From assembly GCF_039631355.1 (NCBI RefSeq), contig NZ_JBDIVF010000003.1:248001-312000 (forward strand): a DNA stretch of 64,000 nucleotides. The letters run 5' to 3'. Source of the DNA: Uliginosibacterium paludis. Its GTDB lineage: Bacteria; Pseudomonadota; Gammaproteobacteria; Burkholderiales; Rhodocyclaceae. Below the pieces are notes generated by a model. The model ran no database searches and had not been told where the DNA came from. It saw nothing but the letters and a program-made list of their open reading frames with translations. Shown piece after piece: positions 51,097 to 59,760 of the stretch. The position numbers and the translations under genes were made by a program. The number at the start of each line of letters is the position of its first letter. The first letter of the stretch is position 1.

Positions 51097-54000
51097 CTAG
51101 CTATCAGGCCCCAGGAGCCAGCCGTCGCGCCAGCGCAGCAGGTTTTCGCCTTCGAGCATCCAGCCTGCCCGGACGAAAGCCTGCAAGGCTCTGCCTTCTG
51201 CGAAGAGGGCTTCCCGGTCGGCGAGCTTGCCCTCGATGGCTGCAATCCAGTCCCGGAAGCGATTGCGAACCAGCGTGACCGGAAAGCCGCAGCGGTAGGG
51301 CTCGAGGTCGGTCGCAATCACCGGGTATCCGCAAATGCCATACTCCAGCAGGCGCAGATTGCTCTTGCATTCATTGAAGATGTTCTCCTCCAGCGGCGCG
51401 ATCGCCAGATCGAGGTCCAGCGCAGCCAGCGCGGCCGGATACTGGCTCAGATGCACGCCCGGATGGAACTCCGCGATGCAGGCATCCACGCCTTCCGGCT
51501 TCATGCCGAAGAATACCCAGTCAACACGGTCTGCCAGGGCTTTCACCACGTCCGCGATGAGTCGCAGGTCGCCGGTGTGGCTGGAGCCGCCTGCCCAGCC
51601 CACGCGTGGTCTGCGGGTCGGGTCCGCCGGCTTGCGATCGGGAATCCCTCCCCACAGACGGTGAGGAAGGTAGTTGGGCAGGACCACGATGTCGTCATGA
51701 AACGGCTGCATGGCTTCACGCAGCGCCTGGGTAGAGACAACCATGCGATCACAGATGCTCATGGCCTTGCGCAGACGCTTGACGAGGTCAGGCGGCAGCA
51801 GTTTCTTGTGGACGTTCGAAGTCGGGAGGTTGGGCAGGTAGTCGTCGACTTCGAAGATCAGCCGCGCGTTGCAGTAGGAGCGGTAATCCGCGGCGTGCTT
51901 GAGTTGCATGTCGGAGGTCTGGCGCTGGAGCACGATGGTGTCCGGCTCGATGCGTGCGACTTCGGCCGGCAGGAAATACTCCGAATAGCAGCCGCCTGAA
52001 ACGAGAGCTTCTTCACCCAGCACGGTTGCCGGCGCGATCATCCGGTAGAGGCCGGAACCCCACAGATCACCGCAGTGGGCGAGGAGCTTCTTGCGGCCCG
52101 GCAGCGACGGCCGGAAAACCGGGTTGGATTCCAGCTCGAATCCCGTGCCCTTGAGCCGGAAGTTCGGGTTGTAGGCGGGGTCTGCCTTGATCCACGGCAT
52201 CCAGCGCCGATACATCTCATGCTGTTCCGCGGCGAAGCGAGCCTGCTTGGCTTCCAGCTTTGCCGGATCTTCTGCCTTCTGGCTGACGTTGGCGACATGC
52301 ATGAGCCGCGCATAAGGCGTCCAGACGACGGAGTAACCTGCCGTTCTGACCTTCAGGCAGAGATCGATGTCGTTGTAGGAGACCGCAAAGGCCTGTTCGT
52401 CCAGCCCGCCCACCTCTTCATAGATCCGCTTCCGGATCATCAGACAGGCTGCCGTGACGGCGGAGTACTGCTGGTCGAGCATCAGGCGGCCACCGTAACC
52501 GGTCGCGTTCATCGGCTCGCCAATGAAAGGGTGGTCCGCCGGGCCGCGCAGGCCCAGGATCACGCCGCCATGCTGGATGCGACCGTCGGGAAACAGCAGC
52601 TTTGCGCCGACAATCCCCACCTCAGGTCGTTGTGCATGGTTGAGCAAGGCATCGAGCCAGCCTGCTTCGAGTATGGCTGTGTCATTGTTGAGCAGCACGA
52701 GGTAATCCCCTCGTGCTTCCCGTGCGGCAAGGTTATTGACCGCGGAATAGTTGAAGGGCTTGTCATAGTGGAGCACGCGCAACTGCGGGAGCGCGAGATC
52801 CTCGATGCCCTTGATATAGGCAACCGCCTCCGGCTCATCGCTCTGGTTATCGACAATCAGGAGTTCGTAGTTGTCATAAGCGGTTTTCGAAGTCAGCGTC
52901 TCGATGCAGCGTGCCAGCATGGCCTGCTGGTTTCTGGTCGGAATGATGATCGAGACGAGGGGGCGATCGGGATGTGCATAGCAGACCCGGAGGCTGTCGG
53001 GCAGCAAGCCTTGTTCAAGCGAGGCTTCTATGCCGCAGCGCGCCAGATGCGCCCGCAGTACTTCCTGAAGTTTTGAGGAATCGTCCGCGGGAGTATGGGT
53101 TCCGTGAAAAATCAGCTCAGGCAGGTGGCTGATTGCCTTCGGGCCGAAGCGTTCAAAGATCCGGAACGCGAGATCCTGATACCAGACCGTTTCATCCAGT
53201 TCTGCGAGTCCGTTCAGTTCGCTCAGGGCATGGCTGTTGAGAACCAGGAAGCGGCCAATGTAGGGGCGCGAGCGTAAATGGTCGATATCAAAATCGGATT
53301 TGAAGCGGGGGAGCTCCGGAGTGTTCTGTTCGTCCAGCTGGGTTTCGTCGGTATAGATGAGCGCCTGATCGGGCTGCGAACAGATCGCAGCCTGCAGTTT
53401 GTTCGCTGCATGTGCCGCAATCTGGTCGCCGGGTAACATCACTACCAGCCAGTGCTTTTCAGTGCTGTAGTCACGAAGTATGGTTCCGAGCGCAGCTGAC
53501 GTGATGTGGCGAACAGCGTGGGCAGGTGTTGGTGTTGCATGCTGTGCTTCGATGATGACGACATTGTCTGGCGGCATTTGTGCGAGCAGGCCGTCCAAGG
53601 TGCGTGTCATTGCGACAGCAGAGGCTTCTGCGCGTGCATCAACAAGGAAGGTGATCCGCGCGCTCTCGGTGGACACTTGCGTGGCGATCGGTGCATGCAG
53701 CATGTCTTCGGCTGCTGCGTGTTTCTGCAACCAGTCGAGAAATCCGATGTCTTTGCGAAGGCCTGCATAGAGCTGCGAGAGACCGCGCTGCAAGACTCCG
53801 ATCGAGCATCGTAATGCCTCGGTTTTCAGGCTCTCGGGTACATTCGAAAAGGAGTTTGTCTGCTGTGACCATTCCCGGAAACTCAGCCGGCCGCTGCTGC
53901 AGGCCCGCTCACTGTCGCCGATCAGGTGAAGGATGAGATTAAGAGTGTCGCGGAAACCGGGGTTGTCCGGCTCAAGCCTCACCGCGTCAAGCATCAGCTC

Positions 54001-54855
54001 GAAGGCTTTGCTCGTGCCGAGAAAGGGGCGACTGGCATAGTGCTTGTCCAGCGCGATGCAGTGTTGCGCCAGCAGGTGTTTGATGCGAGCCGGCGGGGCT
54101 TTGCCGAAGAGCATTGACAGGGCCGAGGATTGGCTTCTGCGCGTGACAGCCGCGACCAGAATGGCGATCGTTTCGTAGACCGCTGCAGCGGCGAGTTTTT
54201 CCCGATTCTGGATGCTCAGGTTTTCGCCGTGGATGCGGTATCTGACCCACTTAGCGTTGCTCAGCGCGACCGGGTGCTCGTCGGTGATGCGCAGCCACAG
54301 GTCGAGGTCTTCGGTTGAGCGGAGCGCTGCATTGACCGAGTGCTGTTTGGCAATCGCGCTTCGCATCATCACGCTTGGCGCGCAGAGAAAGTTACCGTTC
54401 AACAGATCCAGCGACAGGTTCTGACCGTTGTAGGTATTGAACGGGACAGGGATCTGGGGCGTGAGCCTGCTTTCAGAGTCCATCACGTCTACTCGCGAGA
54501 ACACGGCAGCAATCGACGGATTCTCCTGCAGGAAGCGGACAGACTCCTTCGTGCGGTACGGATAGCAGGCATCGTCCGCGCCAAGGATGGCGATGTACTC
54601 TCCGCTTGCCATGTCAATGGCCAATCTCTGGCTGTTGGCCTGCCCGGCGTTTTTCTCGACGAATACGGGTTTGATGGAGGCGTGCTGAGCTGCGAGGGCT
54701 TCGATTACCGCCCGGCTGTCATCCGTCGAGGCGTCGTCGACGACGATGATTTCAAGATTTTCCCAATCCTGCTCGAGTACCGAGCCGATCGTTTCCGGAA
54801 GATACCGGGCGTAGTTGTAGGAGGGTATGACGTAGGTAACCAGCGGTTCGCTCAT
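51097..54855 (-). CDS. Three-domain glycosyltransferase in the flagellin island
   Basis: 1252 aa. Residues 1-230 are a family 2 glycosyltransferase (VTYVIPSYNYARYLPETIGS, ILGADDACYPY). Residues about 235-620 are a helical and GT-like linker with weak homology. Residues about 640-900 are a second GT2 domain (PLVSIIIPTRNQQAMLARCI, LLNNDTAIL, ND near SYNDIDLCLKV). Residues about 945-1245 are a GT4-type domain (VGWAGGSSHTGDLRLIADVV, LDLDLAIAPLEENIFNECKS, KxxEYG-like RLLEYGICGYPVIAT). Such multi-domain enzymes build glycans stepwise. It overlaps the aminotransferase gene by 4 nt and lies between two flagellin genes, so flagellin is the likeliest acceptor. Confidence 0.85.
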   Translation of the reverse strand: MSEPLVTYVIPSYNYARYLPETIGSVLEQDWENLEIIVVDDASTDDSRAVIEALAAQHASIKPVFVEKNAGQANSQRLAIDMASGEYIAILGADDACYPYRTKESVRFLQENPSIAAVFSRVDVMDSESRLTPQIPVPFNTYNGQNLSLDLLNGNFLCAPSVMMRSAIAKQHSVNAALRSTEDLDLWLRITDEHPVALSNAKWVRYRIHGENLSIQNREKLAAAAVYETIAILVAAVTRRSQSSALSMLFGKAPPARIKHLLAQHCIALDKHYASRPFLGTSKAFELMLDAVRLEPDNPGFRDTLNLILHLIGDSERACSSGRLSFREWSQQTNSFSNVPESLKTEALRCSIGVLQRGLSQLYAGLRKDIGFLDWLQKHAAAEDMLHAPIATQVSTESARITFLVDARAEASAVAMTRTLDGLLAQMPPDNVVIIEAQHATPTPAHAVRHITSAALGTILRDYSTEKHWLVVMLPGDQIAAHAANKLQAAICSQPDQALIYTDETQLDEQNTPELPRFKSDFDIDHLRSRPYIGRFLVLNSHALSELNGLAELDETVWYQDLAFRIFERFGPKAISHLPELIFHGTHTPADDSSKLQEVLRAHLARCGIEASLEQGLLPDSLRVCYAHPDRPLVSIIIPTRNQQAMLARCIETLTSKTAYDNYELLIVDNQSDEPEAVAYIKGIEDLALPQLRVLHYDKPFNYSAVNNLAAREARGDYLVLLNNDTAILEAGWLDALLNHAQRPEVGIVGAKLLFPDGRIQHGGVILGLRGPADHPFIGEPMNATGYGGRLMLDQQYSAVTAACLMIRKRIYEEVGGLDEQAFAVSYNDIDLCLKVRTAGYSVVWTPYARLMHVANVSQKAEDPAKLEAKQARFAAEQHEMYRRWMPWIKADPAYNPNFRLKGTGFELESNPVFRPSLPGRKKLLAHCGDLWGSGLYRMIAPATVLGEEALVSGGCYSEYFLPAEVARIEPDTIVLQRQTSDMQLKHAADYRSYCNARLIFEVDDYLPNLPTSNVHKKLLPPDLVKRLRKAMSICDRMVVSTQALREAMQPFHDDIVVLPNYLPHRLWGGIPDRKPADPTRRPRVGWAGGSSHTGDLRLIADVVKALADRVDWVFFGMKPEGVDACIAEFHPGVHLSQYPAALAALDLDLAIAPLEENIFNECKSNLRLLEYGICGYPVIATDLEPYRCGFPVTLVRNRFRDWIAAIEGKLADREALFAEGRALQAFVRAGWMLEGENLLRWRDGWLLGPDS

Positions 54856-55976
54856 GTTGGTTGGCCGCTCGCTGAATGGTTGGCAAAAAAATCGCGGATG
54901 CTGTCAATGACATGTTGCTGCATGGCTTCGCTCAGATGGGGGCCCAGCGGCAGGCTCAGGCAGGTTCTTGAGAAGGTTTCGGCCTCCGGATAATGCCGGT
55001 TTCGCCATTGCGCGTAGGCTGCCTGGAGATGGGGTGGATTCGGGTAATGGATCAGGGTGTCGATTTCCCGATTGCGAAGCCAGTGCTGCAAGGCATCGCG
55101 AGCAGACGTGCGTATGACATAGAGGTGCCAGACAGGCTCCTGATCATTCGATGGCGTGAGAAGCCGCAGATCGCCCAGCCCATTCAGCGCTTCGTGGTAG
55201 TACGCTGCCTGACGGACGCGCAGGGCGTTCATGACATCCAGATCTTTCAGCTTGATGCGCAGAAATGCCGCCTGCAGCTCGTCGAGTCGGGAGTTGATTC
55301 CGATTTCTTCGTGGACGTACTTCTGGCTTGAACCATAGTTCCGGAGACGCTGGATACGTTTGGCGATCTTTTCATCTTGGCAGGTGACTGCCCCGCCGTC
55401 TCCGAGTGCGCCCAGGTTTTTACCCGGGTAGAAACTGAAACATCCCGTCGCGCCGAAGCTCCCTGCGCGCTGACCAAACAGCCTGGCTCCGTGCGCTTGC
55501 GCGGCATCTTCGATGATGGCGATGTCGCGTCCTGCCGAGAGCTGCGCGATCCGCGGCATGTTGGCCATCAGACCATACAGATGCACCGGGATGATGGCGC
55601 GTGTTCTCGGGCTCAATACCTCCGCGATCCGGTCAGGAGCAATGCTGCCGGTTTTGGGATCGATGTCGGCGGGTACGAGGTCAGCACCCACCGACGATAC
55701 GGCGAGCCAGGTCGCGATGAAAGTGTGGGCAGGAACGATAACTTCGTCGCCGGGGCCCACATCGAGCGCCAGCAGAGAGAGGCGGAGTGCGTCCAGACCA
55801 TTCGCAACGCCGCAGGCCTCAGCGCAATTGCAGTACCGGGCGAACTCCCGCTCAAAGCCTGCGAGCTCCTCACCGAGAATGTAGTGTCCGTTTTCCAGGA
55901 AGGACTCGAATGCTGCCCGGAACGAGTCATGGCAGGGGCGATGAATAGCGGCGAGGTCGAGGAATGGAACCTTCAT
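54852..55976 (-). CDS. dTDP-3-oxo-6-deoxyhexose aminotransferase (DegT/DnrJ family)
   Basis: 374 aa. This is a PLP sugar aminotransferase: GVANGLDALRLSLLALDVGPG, VPAHTFIATWLA, IIEDAAQAHGA and the PLP lysine K186 in CFSFYPGKNLGALGDGG. The combination with a 3,4-ketoisomerase points to FdtB or QdtB, which make dTDP-Fuc3N or dTDP-Qui3N. The start at 55976 overlaps the isomerase stop by one base (TGATG), and the 3' end overlaps the glycosyltransferase start, so all are co-translated. Which hexose epimer is made cannot be read from this gene. Confidence 0.88.
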   Translation of the reverse strand: MKVPFLDLAAIHRPCHDSFRAAFESFLENGHYILGEELAGFEREFARYCNCAEACGVANGLDALRLSLLALDVGPGDEVIVPAHTFIATWLAVSSVGADLVPADIDPKTGSIAPDRIAEVLSPRTRAIIPVHLYGLMANMPRIAQLSAGRDIAIIEDAAQAHGARLFGQRAGSFGATGCFSFYPGKNLGALGDGGAVTCQDEKIAKRIQRLRNYGSSQKYVHEEIGINSRLDELQAAFLRIKLKDLDVMNALRVRQAAYYHEALNGLGDLRLLTPSNDQEPVWHLYVIRTSARDALQHWLRNREIDTLIHYPNPPHLQAAYAQWRNRHYPEAETFSRTCLSLPLGPHLSEAMQQHVIDSIRDFFANHSASGQPT

Positions 55977-56392
55977 CACCGGCCTCTGGCGCTGGCGTCT
56001 GCCTGGAAACTCTCGTAATCGCGGTAGTAGTCGGCTTCGTCGTAGAAGTCCGATGCCAGGACCATGCAAACGGAGCCGGAAGAAAAATTGTCGATCTCTC
56101 GCCACATCATGGGAGGAATGTAGAGTCCGTAATACGAGCGGTTCAGGTGGTACTTGAATTTCGTTCGGCCGTCGTCAAGAAGAATGTCGAAACTGCCTGA
56201 CATTGCGATCATGAACTGGTGAAGATTCTTGTGACCGTGTCCGCCGCGATGGGCGCCACCCGGCACGTCATAGAGGTAATACACCCGCTTGATGTCGAAG
56301 GGGATGTGCTTGTTGCCTTCGATGAAGGTGAGGTTTCCCCTGGGGTCGAGGATGCGGGGCAGATCGAAGATCCTGACGTCCTGCAGTGACAT
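55976..56392 (-). CDS. dTDP-4-dehydro-6-deoxyglucose 3,4-ketoisomerase (FdtA/QdtA-like)
   Basis: 138 aa, a single cupin of the WxcM-like family: DPRGNLTFIEGNKHIPFDIK, RVYYLYDVPGGAHRGGHGHK and HQFMIAMSGSFDILLDDG. The paired His of HRGGHGHK (about 48-54) are the catalytic residues in characterised isomerases. It converts dTDP-4-keto-6-deoxyglucose to the 3-keto sugar, the substrate of the next enzyme. Axial or equatorial C4 outcome (FdtA versus QdtA) depends on few residues and is left open. The supply enzymes rmlA and rmlB are not in this window. Confidence 0.85.
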   Translation of the reverse strand: MSLQDVRIFDLPRILDPRGNLTFIEGNKHIPFDIKRVYYLYDVPGGAHRGGHGHKNLHQFMIAMSGSFDILLDDGRTKFKYHLNRSYYGLYIPPMMWREIDNFSSGSVCMVLASDFYDEADYYRDYESFQADASARGR

Positions 56393-56403
56393 GGAACTGC
56401 TCC

Positions 56404-57471
56404 TTAAAGTTTTATTCCCCGGGCCTCTGAAAGGCTTCTGACGGGAATTCGGTTGCGTGTGAGGCGATCCGGATCAGCACCTTTTGAAACGAAATAGCGT
56501 GCGAGTCCGGCGTCCGGCTGTTGAAGAGAAGCCAGCAAAGGTGTCGTCCCTTCCTCATCTTCATCGTCAATATGCGTGATGTTCCGGATCAGACCTTTGG
56601 CCGTGGCAAGATCTCCGTCGCGGCAAGCAGCGAGCATTGCGTCAAGCTGGTCGTGCCACAAGACGAGATCATGGTCGAGAGTGGCTACCGTACTCGCGTG
56701 CCTGTCCCGGGTGATGATCGTTCCGGGGGCTGAAGTGCTTCGCCGGGTGGATACAGTGGCGTTCGCGATCCTGATCTCTCCCAGCAACGGAAGCTGGTAC
56801 GCCCGGAAGGCTAGCGCCTTGACCTGCCGGTACGCCTGAAAGGCGGTCTGACGGCAGTTGATCTGCATGTTCGAGTAGTCAATCGCGTTGCGCGAAAAAT
56901 AGGTGGCCTGGCGTCCGGCCTGTCTGCGAGCGGAGATGTTTGCCGCTTCATCAAGGAGCATTCCCATCCATTTCATGGCGAGTTCAGTACCTTCTTTCAT
57001 GAGCGCGTCATAAAGCTGCCTGCAGTTCCAGTCTGACTGGATACGCACGGACGCCGCGTCAATGATGTCGCCGGTATCGATTCCATGATCGATCAGGTGG
57101 AGGGTTACGCCTGTGCTTCTGGCTCCGTGCAGGATCGGCAGCGCTGATGTCAGGACGCCACGGTAGCGCGGAAGTTTCGAGAAATGCAGGTTGAAGAGTT
57201 TTTGACTGCTGAACCGCTCCGGGCGAACGATCCTGTCATATTCCAGGGAGAGAAAGGTCAGATCGGACCGGCCTTCCGCTTCTGGCAGTCCGATGATGGG
57301 GACGTTCATCAGCCTTGCCGTGCGGATCAACGAAGGCTGCCAGCCATCCTCTCCAGTGTCGGTTCTGTTCGGCACCACGCAAAGATCAATATGCGGGAAC
57401 TCCTCGCGAACCCGTTGCAGGACGTTTGTCGCGATAAGGTTTTTGCCTGCGATGCAGAGTGCTCGATGCAT
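56404..57471 (-). CDS. Sugar N-formyltransferase with C-terminal ankyrin segment (QdtF-like)
   Basis: 355 aa. The formyltransferase core has the catalytic triad N94 and H96 (LFNLHFSKLPRYRG) and D132 (LIDHGIDTGDII), using N10-formyl-tetrahydrofolate. Residues about 285-350 form an ankyrin-like repeat (ACRDGDLATAKGLIRN; GTTPLLASLQQPDAGLARYF; VSKGADPDRL). The same unusual combination is known from QdtF of Providencia alcalifaciens, where the ankyrin part binds dTDP-sugar. It should formylate the 3-amino group made by the two following enzymes. I chose ATG 57471; ATG 57495 is possible. Confidence 0.88.
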   Translation of the reverse strand: MHRALCIAGKNLIATNVLQRVREEFPHIDLCVVPNRTDTGEDGWQPSLIRTARLMNVPIIGLPEAEGRSDLTFLSLEYDRIVRPERFSSQKLFNLHFSKLPRYRGVLTSALPILHGARSTGVTLHLIDHGIDTGDIIDAASVRIQSDWNCRQLYDALMKEGTELAMKWMGMLLDEAANISARRQAGRQATYFSRNAIDYSNMQINCRQTAFQAYRQVKALAFRAYQLPLLGEIRIANATVSTRRSTSAPGTIITRDRHASTVATLDHDLVLWHDQLDAMLAACRDGDLATAKGLIRNITHIDDEDEEGTTPLLASLQQPDAGLARYFVSKGADPDRLTRNRIPVRSLSEARGIKL

Positions 57472-57545
57472 GGACGGTCCGGAACGGGAGTTCATTCCGG
57501 TCGATCCTACGCTGGCCCGGCAAGTGCTTTCTGCTGAAAAGACGA

Positions 57546-57575
57546 GAAAAAGCCCGCCATCTTTCGATGGCGGGC
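57546..57575 (-). terminator. Intrinsic terminator of the second flagellin gene
   Basis: On the minus strand GCCCGCCAT, loop CGAAAG, ATGGCGGGC is followed by TTTTTC. It lies 27 nt after the flagellin stop and before the formyltransferase gene, so the sugar genes need readthrough or their own promoter. Confidence 0.9.
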
Positions 57576-57601
57576 TCTGGATGCCGCAGGTCTGATCTGG
57601 C

Positions 57602-58732
57602 TCAGCGCAGGAGGCTGAGAACCTGTTGCGGCAAGCTGTTGGCTTGCGCCAGCATCGCTGTGCCTGCTTGCTGAAGGATCTGCGCACGGCTCAGGTTTGC
57701 GGTTTCCGACGCGAAGTCCGCGTCGGTGATCCGTCCCTTCGCGGCTGACAGGTTTTCCGAGGACGTGGCCAGGTTGGCAATCGTGGAGGTGAAGCGGTTT
57801 TGCACTGCGCCCATGTCGGCACGGGCGCTGTTGATCGATGTCAGGGCGTTATCGACAGTTTCCAGTGCGCGCTGAGCTCCGACGAAAGTAGAGATGTCGA
57901 GGTTGCCGACGTAGGTAGCAGCGCTGCCGCTTGCCGCAGTCGTACCCGAGGTCAGGCCGCTGTCGCTATCGACCGTGCCGCTGACCACGAGGTCGGTGCC
58001 GTCCTTGACCGAGCTCAGGGTGATCGCTGCTCCGCTCACGGAAGCATAGACACCCGTCTGATCCATCTTTGCGTTGATGGCGTTGGCCAGTGCGGTTGCA
58101 TTGTCGGCTGCGACACCGGTGTTGATGTTCGAGTCGATGGAAACCCCGTTGATGGTGAGGCCCGACGAAATCGCGCCGGTTGTGACCGTGCCGCTAACGT
58201 CTGCAGCGAAGGTCGATTTTCCGAGTGCGGCCACGTTGGCGTCGACAATGCTGTTGATGCCGATGGTCTGGCCGGCGTCGGAGCCGACCTGGAACAGCTT
58301 GCTGGTGAAGCTGCCGTCGAGGAGCTTGGTGCCGTTGAAGGTGGTCTGGTTGGCAACGCGGTCGATTTCATCGACGAGCTGACCGACTTCTGCCTGGAGG
58401 GCATCGCGGTCTGACTGTGAGTTCGTCGCATTGGCAGACTGGACTGACAGTTCGCGGATACGTTGCAGGTTGTCGCCGATGGTGGAGAGGGCGCCTTCAG
58501 CCGTCTGGCTCAGGGAGATGCCGTCGTTGGCATTGCGGGACGCCACGGAGAGCCCCTTGAGTTGGGAGTTCATCCGCTCGGAAATCGCGAGGCCGGCGGC
58601 ATCGTCCTTTGCCGAGTTGATGCGCAGGCCGGAGGAGAGGCGCTGCAGGGAGGTCGTCAGAGAGCTCGTGGTGCCGCCGATGTTGCGTTGGGCATTCAGG
58701 GAAGCCACGTTGGTGTTGATGGTCATTGCCAT
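57602..58732 (-). CDS. fliC: Flagellin (second copy)
   Basis: 376 aa. The terminal domains are nearly the same as in the first copy (MAMTINTNVASLNAQRNI, LQRLSSGLRINSAKDDAAGL; AQILQQAGTAMLAQANSLPQ), while the centre (about 165-275) differs and is rich in Thr/Ser/Gly/Ala (SGTVTTGAISSGLTINGVS). An SD-like AAGGAG lies before the ATG. The two copies may be alternative or mixed filament subunits. Between them lie the sugar and glycosyltransferase genes, all on this strand. Confidence 0.96.
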   Translation of the reverse strand: MAMTINTNVASLNAQRNIGGTTSSLTTSLQRLSSGLRINSAKDDAAGLAISERMNSQLKGLSVASRNANDGISLSQTAEGALSTIGDNLQRIRELSVQSANATNSQSDRDALQAEVGQLVDEIDRVANQTTFNGTKLLDGSFTSKLFQVGSDAGQTIGINSIVDANVAALGKSTFAADVSGTVTTGAISSGLTINGVSIDSNINTGVAADNATALANAINAKMDQTGVYASVSGAAITLSSVKDGTDLVVSGTVDSDSGLTSGTTAASGSAATYVGNLDISTFVGAQRALETVDNALTSINSARADMGAVQNRFTSTIANLATSSENLSAAKGRITDADFASETANLSRAQILQQAGTAMLAQANSLPQQVLSLLR

Positions 58733-58886
58733 TTTGATACTCCTTGGAGTTAGCGTTTCTCACTTCAGTCCGGTGGGCCCGCTGCCAACCGGCTGCGAAT
58801 ACCGTTTCTTTCCTGACTGGTGGCCGGTTCTCGTTGAGTGCCGTGCCATGAGCAAACTAACGACCGCAATTCGCGTGTCTTCAGGG

Positions 58887-58913
58887 TTATCAGGTTTTAC
58901 AGGCAGATATTTT
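58887..58913 (-). promoter_or_regulatory. Candidate sigma-28 promoter of the second flagellin
   Basis: On the minus strand AAAA, 15 bases, CCTGATAA resembles TAAA-N15-GCCGATAA (9 of 12 positions), giving a 5' leader of about 150 nt. The same spacing is seen upstream of the first flagellin. Confidence 0.45.
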
Positions 58914-59254
58914 TTTCTTTCCGGACGAACTCCGGCTGAAATCCTTGTGCCGCAAGGCTTTGATTCATATGAGCGAAGTGCTTTTCTGCTGGTTGGGGCT
59001 CAAGTTCTCAGGCGACCTGTCCGTAATCGAAGTTAGTCCGGCATTGTGTCCGGCATCTGAAATTGCCGCCGGAGTGCGGTTTTTTTTACGCCATTCGTCG
59101 CCGGGATATGAAGTTGAGTGGTCTTTCGCCTTCTTTTCGGAAGACTGCTTTGAGACATTCTGTGAGTCATCGGGGTCGGGAGTCTGTCCTCCCGGCACGC
59201 GACAGGGCCGAGTTGGCTATACTCCTTGCGACTCAACCGTGCTGGAGAACATTC
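58914..59254. other. Intergenic region between flagellin and glnB
   Basis: This is the rest of a 522-nt gap (58733-59254). It contains imperfect tandem 12-mers GTCCGGCATTGT / GTCCGGCATCTG (59036-59059), a weak 4-bp stem followed by eight T residues on the plus strand (59066-59087), and a TATACT box at 59218-59223 about 30 nt before glnB. A plus-strand reading frame crosses it but shows no protein-like features. A small RNA ending at the T-run is possible but unproven. Confidence 0.3.
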
Positions 59255-59593
59255 GTGAAGAAAATCGAAGCCATCATCAAGCCCTTCAAACTGGACGAAG
59301 TGCGTGAGGCGCTTTCCGACGTCGGCATCACCGGTCTGACCGTGACGGAAGTCAAGGGTTTTGGCCGCCAGAAAGGACATACCGAGCTTTATCGCGGTGC
59401 CGAATATGTGGTTGATTTCCTCCCCAAGATCAAGGTGGAGGTCGTGGTGGCGGATGACATCGTTGATCAGACCGTCGAGGCCATCATCAAGGCCGCGCAC
59501 ACGGGCAAGATCGGTGACGGCAAGATCTTCGTGTCGCCGGTTGAACAGGTTGTACGTATCCGGACCGGCGAAACGAATGAACAGGCGATCTGA
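59255..59593 (+). CDS. glnB: Nitrogen regulatory protein P-II
   Basis: 112 aa. This is a complete PII trimer subunit: KKIEAIIKPFKLDEVREAL at the start, T-loop GFGRQKGHTELYRGAEYVVD with Y51 as the uridylylation site, and the ATP-binding GKIGDGKIFV. It senses 2-oxoglutarate and ATP/ADP and controls NtrB, GlnE and often AmtB. The start is GTG 59255 with GGAG seven bases upstream. The protein could equally be called GlnK; no amtB is adjacent. It ends at a good terminator. Confidence 0.95.
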   Translation: MKKIEAIIKPFKLDEVREALSDVGITGLTVTEVKGFGRQKGHTELYRGAEYVVDFLPKIKVEVVVADDIVDQTVEAIIKAAHTGKIGDGKIFVSPVEQVVRIRTGETNEQAI

Positions 59594-59615
59594 GGCCTGA
59601 CACCGCAGCCAGCAG

Positions 59616-59640
59616 AAAACCCCGCGCGAGCGGGGTTTTT
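59616..59640 (+). terminator. Intrinsic terminator of glnB
   Basis: CCCCGC, GCGA, GCGGGG with flanking A and T runs (AAAA...TTTTT), 22 nt after the glnB stop. Confidence 0.92.
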
Positions 59641-59760
59641 CATTTCCGGATGGTGGATTTTCAGAATCGAGGCGTTGACTTTGGAGGACCGGAAACCACG
59701 GGGTTCGTGGCGGCACGCATGATAAAATCCGCTCCCTTTCTGGTCTGATGGGTTCATTTC

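Noticed and set aside
59190..59223. Sigma-54 promoter for glnB
   Set aside because: CGGCACG at about 59193 resembles half the -24 element, but no TGC follows at the right spacing.
58945..59307. 120-codon plus-strand frame overlapping the glnB start
   Set aside because: No family resemblance; it enters glnB out of frame and crosses the T-run and tandem repeats.
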